Below are positions 1-8,590 of a DNA stretch of 64,000 nt, one piece after another. Both the position numbers and the translations under genes were made by a program. Positions within the stretch are counted from its first letter, which is position 1; every line of letters begins with the position of its first letter. The notes beneath the pieces are model-generated. The model was given only the letters and a program-made list of their open reading frames with translations, was not told the origin of the DNA and searched no databases. Source of the DNA: Candidatus Colwellia aromaticivorans (lineage in GTDB: Bacteria; Pseudomonadota; Gammaproteobacteria; Enterobacterales; Alteromonadaceae); assembly GCF_003333305.1 (NCBI RefSeq), contig NZ_QOLD01000069.1, positions 1 to 64,000 on the forward strand. The letters are read 5' to 3'.

Positions 1-234
1 TATTTTATGCTTTACATACGCAGCGCCAGGCAAGTTCCTTCCTATTTCTGTCAAGGTTAGTTTATTACCTGCTATTAATGCGTCGCTACAACTCATCAAT
101 GTTTTCATTCTGGCATTATTGAAAGAATATAAGGCGTTTTTGAAATATTTATGGCAAAGTAATGGCTCAGGCATGGCAGTTGTAACTTATGTGTGTTGTG
201 GTGACTTACATAAGATCATAAATTGCTGTGCCTG
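1..234. other. Unassigned left edge, one long open frame
   Basis: No gene is recognised here. One plus-strand frame stays open from base 2 to a TAG at 272-274, entering the window from outside and stopping inside the repeat copy that starts near 235. Its translation is moderately hydrophobic and has several cysteines near the end, but it matches no family I know. It may be the tail of a gene cut by the repeat, or chance. The remaining bases up to 451 are repeat and the leader of the next gene. Confidence 0.3.
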
Positions 235-395
235 TCACGTTTTGGGGATTCGTCAGCCCATAGGGCAGGTTTAGAAACGTTTTATGCAGCGTTATTGATT
301 TCGACAATAGAACAACTATTCTCTTCAATCAATGCCTTGCCTAAAGACGTTTCTAATTCCAGCTGAATCCTGCATTTTGAAGTAACACGGGTATA
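235..395 (-). repeat. Palindromic element family 1, copy A (half copy)
   Basis: This is one half of the intergenic element that recurs through the window. The right inverted end (GCATTTTGAAGT...GGGTATA) is intact at about 372-395, and the internal blocks TTTAGAAACGTTTTATGC and CAATGCCTTGCCTAAA are present. The outer left half and left inverted end are missing, so the copy is truncated. It ends about 55 bases before the start codon of the next gene. Confidence 0.75.
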
Positions 396-451
396 TAAGT
401 TCAAGTTTCCCTTTTAATATTAGGTATGACTTTACCAAAAGGAAATAAGTG

Positions 452-1111
452 ATGAGTAGCCCGTTAGTTGTTGATTATTACAGTGACATTTTATGTGTTT
501 GGGCGTGGATCGCACAACGTCGTATTGATGAATTAAATAAGCAATTAGGCAATAAAATTGAATTACGCTATCACTATGTAGATATATTTGGTGATGCGAT
601 AAATAAAATACCGACTCAATGGCGAGAAAAAGGCGGTTATGACGGTTTTTCTGCCCATGTAATTGAGTCAGCTTCTGTTTATGAAGATGCTCATATTAAT
701 AGTGATATTTGGTCAAAAATTCGTCCGGTGTCTTCTGCTAATCCTCATTTGGTTCTTAAAGCCATTGAATTAACTTATTCATGCCAACAAAGCATTGAGT
801 TAGCGCTAAAATTTAGGGAAGCATTTTTTGTTGAGGCAAAGGATATTAGTCATTTATCGGTGTTGTTTTCTATTATTGAACAAGCAGGGCTTGATAGTAA
901 TCGGGTAAATAAAGCGATGAATGATGGTAGTGCTATGGCGGGCTTAATGCGTAATTATCAACAAGCAAAAGCATTGGAGTTAAAAGGTAGTCCATCTTAT
1001 ATTATCGACAATGGTCGACAAATATTGTACGGGAATGTCGGTTATCGAGTGTTGCTAGCCAATATTGAAGCACAGTTAAATGCACCAGAAAATGACGTAA
1101 GTTGGTGTTAA
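452..1111 (+). CDS. DsbA-family thioredoxin-fold protein (HCCA isomerase-like)
   Basis: A 219-residue cytoplasmic protein of the DsbA/2-hydroxychromene-2-carboxylate isomerase superfamily. The N-terminal strand VVDYYSDILCVWAW places a single cysteine (C15) where DsbA and FrnE have CxxC, so the second redox cysteine is missing. The cis-proline segment near the C-terminus is recognisable (KGSPSYIIDN). Loss of the CxxC fits the isomerase or glutathione S-transferase kappa branch better than a disulfide oxidase; the substrate is unknown. The ATG at 452 is preferred over the adjacent GTG at 449 because AAAAGGA lies about 8 bases upstream. No signal peptide is seen. It stands alone and shares a bidirectional terminator with the convergent lysA. 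Confidence 0.78.
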   Translation: MSSPLVVDYYSDILCVWAWIAQRRIDELNKQLGNKIELRYHYVDIFGDAINKIPTQWREKGGYDGFSAHVIESASVYEDAHINSDIWSKIRPVSSANPHLVLKAIELTYSCQQSIELALKFREAFFVEAKDISHLSVLFSIIEQAGLDSNRVNKAMNDGSAMAGLMRNYQQAKALELKGSPSYIIDNGRQILYGNVGYRVLLANIEAQLNAPENDVSWC

Positions 1112-1145
1112 TTTTTATTTCGGATTGATTGTTTCGAACTAATTA

Positions 1146-1184
1146 TTACAAAGGCATCATAATATATATATTATGCCTTTGTAA
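1146..1184. terminator. Bidirectional terminator between dsbA-like gene and lysA
   Basis: A perfect 12-base stem (TTACAAAGGCAT / ATGCCTTTGTAA) encloses an AT-rich loop. It lies in the 97-base gap between two convergent stop codons, so it can serve both transcripts. Confidence 0.8.
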
Positions 1185-1208
1185 TTGGTATTATTTGCTT
1201 CTTACTTT

Positions 1209-2471
1209 TTAAACCCAACTTGGCACTGAATCAGCGTTAATGACTTCTTCGTAGGTTGGACGTGCTCTGACAATGGCAAATTCATTATCTTTTACCATGA
1301 CCTCGGGCGCTAACATTCTAGTGTTATAAGTAGACGCCATTACTGCGCCATAAGCCCCACAACTCATAATGGCAATTAAATCACCTGATTTTGATTCATT
1401 TACTTGGCGGCTTTTGGAAAAAGTATCGCCAGTTTCACAAACGGGGCCAACAACGTCATAAATTTTTTGTGCTGTATTTGTCGTATCTACCGCTAATATT
1501 TCGTGATGAGCATCATACATACTTGGGCGAATTAAATCGTTCATGCCAGCATCTAACATTAAGAACTGACGCTCCTCACCTGTTTTAATCAATACCACAC
1601 TCGATACTATAATACCGGCATTTCCTAATAAAGAGCGGCCAGGTTCAACGATGATTTTACAGGCTAAGTGGCCTAATTGTGCTTTGGCAACAGCAGCATA
1701 TTCCTTTTTACTTGGGATCACTTCATCACTGTAAGTAATACCTAAACCGCCACCAATATCGATAACGCTGATTTCATGGCCATCTTCTGTAAGATCAGTC
1801 ACTAATTGGGCAATACGTTTATACGCTTCTTCAAACGGGGCAAGTTGGGTTAATTGTGAGCCAATGTGAACATCAACCCCTTGAACTTTTATATTAGGTA
1901 ATGACGCTGCTTGCTTATAAGCTAGTCGGGCTTTACTTATTGGCACACCAAATTTATTTTCAGCTTTACCGGTAGATATTTTTGCATGCGTGTTCGCGCA
2001 AACATCAGGGTTTATACGAAAAGCAATGGCAGCTGTCGTGTTTAACCGCGTGGCAATTTGGCTAATGAGTTCAAGTTCAGGCTCTGATTCAACATTAAAT
2101 TGAAAAATGCCTTGGTTTAATGCGTATTCTATTTCTGATTCAACTTTAGCGACCCCTGAATAGACTATTTTGTCTGCGGGAATTCCAGCAGCGAGAGCGC
2201 GGCGAATTTCACCTTCTGAGACAACGTCGGCACCTGAGCCTAGTTTTGCTAAAGTAGATAACACGGCTTGGTTACTATTTGCTTTTACGGCATAGCAAAT
2301 CAGCGTATCTTGTTCACTAAAAGCTTGCTGATAACCTTTAAAATTTTGGCTTATAGCGGTATTTGAGTAGCAGTAAAAAGGTGTGCCTACTTGTTTTGCT
2401 ATATCGCTAATGGCCACGTTTTCAGCAAACATTTTGCTGCTAATATACGGAAAGTGTGTTTGAATTGTCAT
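1209..2471 (-). CDS. lysA: Diaminopimelate decarboxylase
   Basis: LysA decarboxylates meso-diaminopimelate to L-lysine, the last step of lysine synthesis, using pyridoxal phosphate. The 420-residue length is normal for the family. The PLP lysine is K63 in CYAVKANSN. The TIM-barrel motif HIGSQL, the glycine-rich phosphate loop GGGLGITY, EPGRSL and the C-terminal catalytic block PVCETGD are all present. The start at 2471 gives a normal N-terminus. The gene is transcribed alone, away from the peptidoglycan operon. DAP is also a component of the muropeptides that operon handles, but this proximity may be coincidental. No leader or riboswitch is evident in the upstream 220 bases. Confidence 0.96.
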   Translation of the reverse strand: MTIQTHFPYISSKMFAENVAISDIAKQVGTPFYCYSNTAISQNFKGYQQAFSEQDTLICYAVKANSNQAVLSTLAKLGSGADVVSEGEIRRALAAGIPADKIVYSGVAKVESEIEYALNQGIFQFNVESEPELELISQIATRLNTTAAIAFRINPDVCANTHAKISTGKAENKFGVPISKARLAYKQAASLPNIKVQGVDVHIGSQLTQLAPFEEAYKRIAQLVTDLTEDGHEISVIDIGGGLGITYSDEVIPSKKEYAAVAKAQLGHLACKIIVEPGRSLLGNAGIIVSSVVLIKTGEERQFLMLDAGMNDLIRPSMYDAHHEILAVDTTNTAQKIYDVVGPVCETGDTFSKSRQVNESKSGDLIAIMSCGAYGAVMASTYNTRMLAPEVMVKDNEFAIVRARPTYEEVINADSVPSWV

Positions 2472-2577
2472 GTGCCTAGTCTTTATTTACAGAGTGAACT
2501 TTTTAAGAATGAACAATCTATTCTAATCTTTAATGCTATTCAATATAAACAGCCATAATATTTTTTTCTAGTTTATA

Positions 2578-2634
2578 TTAAAGCCACTTTAAGATGCAGA
2601 ATTTAGCTGGAATTAGAAACGTCTTTAGACAAGC
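2578..2634 (+). repeat. Palindromic element family 1, left-end fragment
   Basis: About 57 bases match the left end of the copy at 59545: GCCACTTTAAGATGCAG, then AGCTGGAATTAGAAACG and CTTTAGACAAGCC. The rest of the element is absent. The fragment lies in the divergent promoter region between lysA and the NlpC/P60 gene. Confidence 0.65.
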
Positions 2635-2694
2635 CATATTTTCAAATAAAAAGTGTTAATTTAGATTTTATCGTTTAACAAAACAGGAACCACG

Positions 2695-4101
2695 ATGAAA
2701 AAAAAGAATTTATTAGCCTTGTTTACAGTCTCTTTATTGTCGGTATCTGTGTTAAATCTCAATGTTTCTGCCCACGTGTCAGACTACAGTACAGATGTGA
2801 TTGGTATTAGTGAAATACACTTATCTTCCAGTCATTGGGTGAATAAATTAGCACAAGATAATACCCCTTTAATGAGCCAAACGAGCATCGCTCAGTTCAA
2901 CCAAAACTTAGTGCAAAATAATCCTTATATTGTTAATCCGCTGGCCATGGTTGAGCGTTTAACTAAAGCTCAATTATTAGAAAAAATACGCAGTATTAGC
3001 AAGCCTTCAAACCAAAAGCGTTTTTATGACAATGGCGAACAGCTTAATCAAAACGATTATGCAGCTTATATTGAAAGTACTAACCAAAATGCTGTCAAAG
3101 CTGAAAACACAGTGACCTTTGGTTTAGTGGTTAGACGCTCTATATTACGTACATTTCCAACCTTAGACAGAGTTTTTAAGTCGACAGAAGATAGAGATTT
3201 AGATCGGTTTCAAGAAAGTGGTTTATTTCCTGGTGATGCCGTTGCTATTTTACATGCGAGCAAGGACGAACAATGGGTTTTAGTGCAGGCCTATAATTAC
3301 CTTGCATGGATGCCAAAAAAAGATGTCGCGATTGGTAACAAAACTGACATCTCAGCTTTTAAAAATGATGAAAACTTTATTGTGGTAACAGGCAGTAAAG
3401 TTTTTACTAATCATGTGCCAAACCATGCGGCGCTGTCAAACATCCAACTGGATATGGGCATACGCTTACCTTTGGCTAAACGTAGTGAGTATAGTAATGC
3501 GTTATATGGCCAAAACCCGTTTGCTAATTTTATTGTTAAACTACCGACTAGAAGGTCTGATGGTAAGTTAGCGCTTAAACTTGTGCTAATACCACGTAGT
3601 CAAGATCTACGTGTGGGTTATTTACCTTTTACCAAGCAAAATTTAGTAAAACAATCTTTTAAGTTTTTAGGTGAACGCTACGGCTGGGGACACGATTATA
3701 ATGGTCGGGACTGTACTGGTTTTATTGGTGAAATTTACAAAAGTTTTGGTTTGTTGATGCCAAGAAATTCGGGTCAACAGGCTAAAAGTGATTATGGTCA
3801 AAATCACTTTTTTGCTATAGGTGCAGCTAAATCAGATAAGTTGAAAGTGATCGAGCAGATGCAAGTGGGCGATCTTATATATATACCTGGCCATGTGATG
3901 ATGTATTTAGGACTGGATAATTCAAGGCCTTATATCATACATGATGTTAAAGGCTTGGGCTACATTGATGAGCGTGGTGAAGTATACCGTGGTACGCTAA
4001 ATGGTGTTTCCGTTACGCCATTATTACCTTTAAAAGATTATGAATCCTTAAAAGATTATGTAAATAATATTACTAACATTAAGCGTATTAGAGCTAAATG
4101 A
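2695..4101 (+). CDS. Secreted SH3/NlpC-P60 peptidoglycan endopeptidase
   Basis: A 468-residue exported cysteine peptidase of the C40 (NlpC/P60) family. Residues 1-26 form a signal peptide (MKKK, hydrophobic core, SA). An SH3b-like domain covers roughly 140-212, and the catalytic domain is C-terminal (about 315-430). The catalytic residues are readable: C340 in RDCTGF, H400 in PGHVMM and H416 in IIHDVKG. Enzymes of the YkfC type cut the gamma-D-Glu-diaminoacid bond and release L-Ala-D-Glu. That fits the next gene, a dipeptide epimerase, 16 bases downstream. AGGA lies ahead of the ATG. It is probably periplasmic and opens a four-gene salvage operon. The exact bond cleaved is inferred from family and context. 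Confidence 0.9.
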   Translation: MKKKNLLALFTVSLLSVSVLNLNVSAHVSDYSTDVIGISEIHLSSSHWVNKLAQDNTPLMSQTSIAQFNQNLVQNNPYIVNPLAMVERLTKAQLLEKIRSISKPSNQKRFYDNGEQLNQNDYAAYIESTNQNAVKAENTVTFGLVVRRSILRTFPTLDRVFKSTEDRDLDRFQESGLFPGDAVAILHASKDEQWVLVQAYNYLAWMPKKDVAIGNKTDISAFKNDENFIVVTGSKVFTNHVPNHAALSNIQLDMGIRLPLAKRSEYSNALYGQNPFANFIVKLPTRRSDGKLALKLVLIPRSQDLRVGYLPFTKQNLVKQSFKFLGERYGWGHDYNGRDCTGFIGEIYKSFGLLMPRNSGQQAKSDYGQNHFFAIGAAKSDKLKVIEQMQVGDLIYIPGHVMMYLGLDNSRPYIIHDVKGLGYIDERGEVYRGTLNGVSVTPLLPLKDYESLKDYVNNITNIKRIRAK

Positions 4102-4117
4102 TGATAAAGGTAACGAG

Positions 4118-5209
4118 ATGAAAATAACTAATATTCGGTTTGCCAAATTAACAGTACCCCTAGTGACTCCGTTTAAAACTGCGCTTCGCACTGTAACCAA
4201 TATTGACGATTTAGTGGTGATTATTGAAACCGATAATGGGGAAGTTGGGTATGGCGCAGCGCCGGCTACTCCGTTGATCACTGGTGATACTCATGGCTCA
4301 GTGATGACAGCGATTGACACGGTGATTAAGCCATTATTAATTGGTCGAGACATTGGCGAACTTAGTGAGTTGACTAATATTGTTCAGTCGGCACTTATTA
4401 AAAACACTAGCGCTAAAGCGGCGGTTGAAATTGCACTTTTTGATTTGTGGGGAAAATTATACCAAGCACCTTTGTATAAGCTGTTGGGTGGTGGTTGCAG
4501 CCAACTGAAAACGGATATCACCATCAGCATTGATAACATCGATAAAATGATCAGTGACAGTCAAAAGGCATTAGCGCAAGGTTTTGATATTCTAAAAATC
4601 AAAATTGGTAAAGATATTCACCAAGACATTGAACGAGTAAAAAATATTTACCAAGCAGTTAAAGGCAAAGCATTAATTCGTTTGGATGTGAACCAAGGCT
4701 GGACAGCTAAACAAACGGTATTTACTATACAAAAACTTGATGCGGTGGGGGTTGAATTAGAGCTAATTGAACAACCTGTTAGAGCGGATGATTTGGCTGG
4801 TATGCGTTATGTAACTGAGCGAGTTTCAACGCCAATAATGGCAGACGAAAGTGCCTTTGGCCCTAAAGAAGTTATTGAACTCATTACCACGGGTGCTGCG
4901 GATATTATCAATATTAAATTGATGAAAACAGGCGGTTTATCCAACGCCATTAAAATAGCGGATATTTGCCAAACGTATCATGTTGATTGCATGATAGGGT
5001 GTATGCTTGAAGGTAGCATAGGGGTGGCAGCTGCAGCACATTTAGCCGCATCAAAATCGAATGTGATCACTAAAATTGACCTTGATGGTCCAGCGCTTGG
5101 GCAATACGATCCTGTACATGGCGGGGTAAATTTTAACCTTGCTAATATTAGTTTAGGCGATGGGGCTGGTTTAGGTATTGAAAGGATTGATGGTTTGGTC
5201 GACCTCTAG
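4118..5209 (+). CDS. L-Ala-D/L-Glu epimerase (enolase superfamily)
   Basis: A 363-residue cytoplasmic enzyme of the muconate-lactonizing subgroup of the enolase superfamily. The acid/base pair K160-I-K162, metal ligands D190, E218 and D243, and the opposite lysine K267 in NIKLMKTGG are all in place. The DxD motif D321-L-D323 is the hallmark of dipeptide epimerases. The expected reaction is conversion of murein-derived L-Ala-D-Glu to L-Ala-L-Glu, which ordinary peptidases can then degrade. It is named YcjG or YkfB in other species. It lies 16 bases after the peptidase gene, with AAGG before its ATG, so the two are co-transcribed. Other dipeptide substrates cannot be excluded by eye. Confidence 0.9.
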   Translation: MKITNIRFAKLTVPLVTPFKTALRTVTNIDDLVVIIETDNGEVGYGAAPATPLITGDTHGSVMTAIDTVIKPLLIGRDIGELSELTNIVQSALIKNTSAKAAVEIALFDLWGKLYQAPLYKLLGGGCSQLKTDITISIDNIDKMISDSQKALAQGFDILKIKIGKDIHQDIERVKNIYQAVKGKALIRLDVNQGWTAKQTVFTIQKLDAVGVELELIEQPVRADDLAGMRYVTERVSTPIMADESAFGPKEVIELITTGAADIINIKLMKTGGLSNAIKIADICQTYHVDCMIGCMLEGSIGVAAAAHLAASKSNVITKIDLDGPALGQYDPVHGGVNFNLANISLGDGAGLGIERIDGLVDL

Positions 5210-5333
5210 CACTTAGTGTTTTCAATGGTCATGAGTATAAAATGGCAATAACGTTTGGTTTTATCCTCGGTAAATTAATTAGTGAAATTTCCCACTTATT
5301 AATAGTGTAATTTTTAAGTGAGTAAAGATTTTT

Positions 5334-6953
5334 ATGAGCGCAGAATATACAAGTGTAGACTGGTTGGTATTTGTCACTTATGGCGCAATTTTATTGCTGT
5401 CAGGCTGGTGGGTTAATCGCAAAAAATCAATCAGCAGTGAAGATTACTTTCTTGGCGGTAATGCTATGCCAATGTGGATGGTGTCTATTTCTGTATTGGC
5501 AACATCACAATCAGCAGCAACCTTTTTAGGTGGTCCTGATATGGGCTATCGTGGTGATTTATCTTATTTAGCGACTAATATTGGCGCTTTTATCGCGGCA
5601 TTTTTTGTGTCAGCTTACCTTATTCCAAAATTTTACCAATACAAGGTTTTTACCGTTTATGAATTGCTTGAACAGCAAATAGGGCCGAGAGCAAAAAAGC
5701 ATGCCGGTATTATGTATTTGTTTGGTCGTGTATTTGCCAGTGGCGCTCGTTTGTATATGGCGGCCATTGCCGTGGCGATGATTTTATTTGGTGATATTGC
5801 TGCACAAAGTATTGTGTATGCAACCGTTATTATTACTGTGATTGGTTTGTTATTTTCAGTATTTGGTGGCGTACGCGCAGTTATTTATAGTGATGTCATT
5901 CAAGCGATCGTTTATGTCAGTGCTGCGGTATTTGTTCTTTACTTTTTAGTTATCGCTATTCCTGCCGATTTTTCAACGATTGTTGCTGCGCTGCAAGAGC
6001 CAGCAGTTAACACTACAGGCTTTATTCAAACCTCAAAACTAACGTTATTTAATTTCGATTTAGATTTTAGCAGCGCCGGCATGTTTGGTTTTTGGTCATC
6101 TATCACAGGGTTTTTATTACTCAATATTGCCGCTTTTGGTTTAGATCAAGATATGACTCAAAGGGTGTTAACATGCAAAACAGCTAAAGACGGCAGTAAA
6201 GCGATGTTATTTTCTGTAGTGATGGTTATTCCCGTTATGCTGTTGTTTTTGGTTATCGGCTTATTGTTATTTATTTTTTATCAACGTCCTGACTTAATGG
6301 GAGAGGGCGCGGCAACCGCGATGACATCATTTGATGGTGCAAAAGTGACAGTATTTATGTCCTATGTTCTTAATCAAATACCCTCAGGTGTCCGTGGTTT
6401 GGTGACTATAGGTATTATTGCGGCAGCCTTGTCTACATTGAATTCAGGTCTAAGTTCAATGTCATCAGTATTGGTGCAAGATTTGTATCGTCCTTTTAAC
6501 CAGCAAAGGGGCTTGCAGTTTGCTGATAGTCATTATGTTAAGGCAGGTAAAGTCAGCATGATTATTGTTGCTGTTGCGTTAGCTGCGATGGCAGTATTGT
6601 GTTTTTACTGGCAACAGCATACAGATACACCACTATTAGCTTTCGCCTTGAGTGTTATGCTATTTTCTTATAGTGGCTTGTTGGGTGTTTATTTTACTGC
6701 GCTATTTACCAAACGAGGCAGTGAGCGCTCGGTAACCGCAGCCTTAATAACGGGCTTTGTTATTACGTTAATATTTCAACCTTATATTCAAACATTGTAT
6801 TTACCAGCAGAGTTGATTTTTGACTTAGCCTTTACCTGGAAGCTATGCATTGCGACTTTTATTTCTACCTTGGTTTGTTTGTTAGGCACGCGTAATATTG
6901 TTGATACGCCATATAGTTCTGGTCATGAGAATAAACTTGAGGTGCATGCCTAA
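5334..6953 (+). CDS. Sodium:solute symporter (SSS family)
   Basis: A 539-residue integral membrane protein of the SSS family with about 13 hydrophobic segments. The N-terminal signature SSEDYFLGGNAMPMWMV, the following SISVLATSQSAATFLGG and the mid-protein ALSTLNSGLSSMSSVLVQDLY are typical of Na+-coupled sugar or acid symporters. Its position between a murein dipeptide epimerase and a sugar kinase suggests that it imports a peptidoglycan-derived sugar or peptide, perhaps N-acetylmuramic acid or an anhydro form. That substrate is inferred from context only. The gap to the epimerase is 124 bases, so an internal promoter is possible, and the start of the downstream kinase overlaps its stop codon. 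Confidence 0.88.
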   Translation: MSAEYTSVDWLVFVTYGAILLLSGWWVNRKKSISSEDYFLGGNAMPMWMVSISVLATSQSAATFLGGPDMGYRGDLSYLATNIGAFIAAFFVSAYLIPKFYQYKVFTVYELLEQQIGPRAKKHAGIMYLFGRVFASGARLYMAAIAVAMILFGDIAAQSIVYATVIITVIGLLFSVFGGVRAVIYSDVIQAIVYVSAAVFVLYFLVIAIPADFSTIVAALQEPAVNTTGFIQTSKLTLFNFDLDFSSAGMFGFWSSITGFLLLNIAAFGLDQDMTQRVLTCKTAKDGSKAMLFSVVMVIPVMLLFLVIGLLLFIFYQRPDLMGEGAATAMTSFDGAKVTVFMSYVLNQIPSGVRGLVTIGIIAAALSTLNSGLSSMSSVLVQDLYRPFNQQRGLQFADSHYVKAGKVSMIIVAVALAAMAVLCFYWQQHTDTPLLAFALSVMLFSYSGLLGVYFTALFTKRGSERSVTAALITGFVITLIFQPYIQTLYLPAELIFDLAFTWKLCIATFISTLVCLLGTRNIVDTPYSSGHENKLEVHA

Positions 6954-7897
6954 TGGCATTGGAAAATAAAAAACAAGTTAGTAATAAGATTAACTATATT
7001 TTGGGCGTTGATGGCGGTGGTACTAAAACACTCGCTCGTTTAATTAACTTAACGACTCAAGAGCAATGGCAAGCAGCTTCTGGTCCATCATCATTAACGA
7101 ATAATTTTACGGGTGCGGTGAAGGTATTAAACGCGTTAATTGATGATCTAATCGAACAAGCAGATTGTCAATCACTTGAGGTGGTTGCTATTTTTGGATT
7201 GGCGGGTGCAGGTAATAGCGATCTTGTTGCTAAGTTGCAAGAAATACTCGCGCATCGCTTTATCGCCCTCGATATTTGTAGTGATGCTACCACGTCTGCC
7301 TATGGGGCAAATAATGGCGGCGAGGTTGCTGTAGTTGCTTTAGGTACTGGCTCTGTAGGGATGCGCCTACAGTTAAATGAACAGGGTAAGTTAACTCAGC
7401 ACTTAGTTGGCGGTTGGGGTTTTCTCATTGGTGATGAAGGTGGTGGCGCTAAACTGGGTTACCATAGTGTTCAAGCTTTAGTGGCTGAATTTGAATATTT
7501 TGGCTATGCGCAGAGTCAATTAGCTAAAGCGGTTGCTGCTTTTATTAATACTCAAGATAGTCATGTGATAACACGTCAGGCTATTGCTGTTTGGTTAGCA
7601 AACGCAAAGCCTATTGATTTTGCTCAGTTATCACCCTTGGTGACTCAACACCAATCTGACTGTCCCGTGGCGAAAAATATCATTGATAATCATGTCGCCA
7701 GTGTTGAATCGCTCATTAGGGATACACGTGCTGATACCACACTGCCAGTCGTTTTGCTGGGAGGACTTGCTCAGTCAACCCAAACGTTGTTGTCAGCCAC
7801 AACTAAACGTTTGTTAGTTAGCGCAAAAGGTGATGCGCTTGATGGCGCCTGCTTACTTGCTACCATTGCGGTGAAAAAGCACAAGCTTGCGATTTAA
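6953..7897 (+). CDS. BadF/BadG/BcrA/BcrD-type sugar kinase
   Basis: A 314-residue ASKHA-fold kinase. The phosphate-1 motif DGGGTKT begins at D20, and the adenosine and phosphate-2 regions read ALGTGSVG and GGWGFLIGDEGGGAKLG. Members of this family phosphorylate N-acetylglucosamine, glucosamine or MurNAc. The ATG overlaps the symporter stop in a TAATG arrangement, so translation is probably coupled and the kinase likely acts on the imported sugar. No etherase (MurQ) or deacetylase is encoded alongside, so the next metabolic step must lie elsewhere. The kinase family is firm; the exact amino sugar is inferred. Confidence 0.86.
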   Translation: MALENKKQVSNKINYILGVDGGGTKTLARLINLTTQEQWQAASGPSSLTNNFTGAVKVLNALIDDLIEQADCQSLEVVAIFGLAGAGNSDLVAKLQEILAHRFIALDICSDATTSAYGANNGGEVAVVALGTGSVGMRLQLNEQGKLTQHLVGGWGFLIGDEGGGAKLGYHSVQALVAEFEYFGYAQSQLAKAVAAFINTQDSHVITRQAIAVWLANAKPIDFAQLSPLVTQHQSDCPVAKNIIDNHVASVESLIRDTRADTTLPVVLLGGLAQSTQTLLSATTKRLLVSAKGDALDGACLLATIAVKKHKLAI

Positions 7898-7960
7898 TAA
7901 ACAGTCTTGTGCACCTTGAGTCGTGCTATTTATTACTTACAAGATCACTCTTAGCTGAAG

Positions 7961-8497
7961 TTATACGTTTAACAATGACAGCGCACTTTGCAATTTATCG
8001 ACTAATTCAGGATTAGTTAATGCTTGTTTTTCGCTATCAAAATTATCATAAAAGCTAGGGACAGATACGCTCGCTTTAACATCACCAGCAAAATAAGGTG
8101 CCGATCCCGTTGCTGCGGCCAACACTGAACCTGCGCCGCCAGGGCCCGGCGATGTTGCTAATAATACCATTGGCTTATTTTGAAAAAGTTTTTGATCGAT
8201 ACGTGAAGTCCAATCAAAAAGGTTTTTATAAGCCGCAGAATAAGAACCGTTATGCTCAGCAAAAGAGATAATAATGGCATCTGCTTGGCCTAGTTTAGCG
8301 AAAAAATCTAATGCTTGTTGCGGCTGACCTAGAACTTCTTCCTTATCTTGGCTAAATAATGGCATTTCATAGTCGTTAATATCTAAAATTTCAACTTCAA
8401 CACCATCTCTATGTTTAACTTGTGAAGCTGCATAAGTGGCAAGTTGCTTATTGATTGATTTTGAACTGCTGCTTGCTGCAAAGGCTAATAATTTCAT
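7961..8497 (-). CDS. NAD(P)H-dependent FMN reductase
   Basis: A 178-residue flavodoxin-fold oxidoreductase of the NADPH-dependent FMN reductase family. The N-terminal FMN-phosphate loop (FAASSSSKSINKQL), the central EHNGSYSAAYKNLFDW and the glycine-rich SPGPGGAGSV agree with azoreductase or chromate-reductase-like members. It is probably cytoplasmic and reduces FMN, quinones or small electrophiles; the substrate is unknown. It is divergent from a LysR regulator with a 93-base shared promoter region that contains a palindrome, so it is likely that regulator's target. Confidence 0.87.
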   Translation of the reverse strand: MKLLAFAASSSSKSINKQLATYAASQVKHRDGVEVEILDINDYEMPLFSQDKEEVLGQPQQALDFFAKLGQADAIIISFAEHNGSYSAAYKNLFDWTSRIDQKLFQNKPMVLLATSPGPGGAGSVLAAATGSAPYFAGDVKASVSVPSFYDNFDSEKQALTNPELVDKLQSALSLLNV

Positions 8498-8539
8498 GAG
8501 ATGGCTTCCGTTAATGTAAGTTAATGATGATTAGTATAT

Positions 8540-8558
8540 ATTACAAGCTTATCGTAAT
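8540..8558. promoter_or_regulatory. Candidate LysR operator
   Basis: The interrupted palindrome ATTAC-N9-GTAAT lies between the divergent FMN reductase and LysR genes. The size and T/A-rich arms are of the kind LysR regulators bind. The assignment is by position and symmetry only. Confidence 0.4.
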
Positions 8559-8590
8559 TAATATAGTAAAAAGCATTTATTTATTTCCAT

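Noticed and set aside
4048-4281. 77-codon minus-strand frame across the peptidase-epimerase junction
   Set aside because: It is antisense to two well-supported genes and has no recognisable features.
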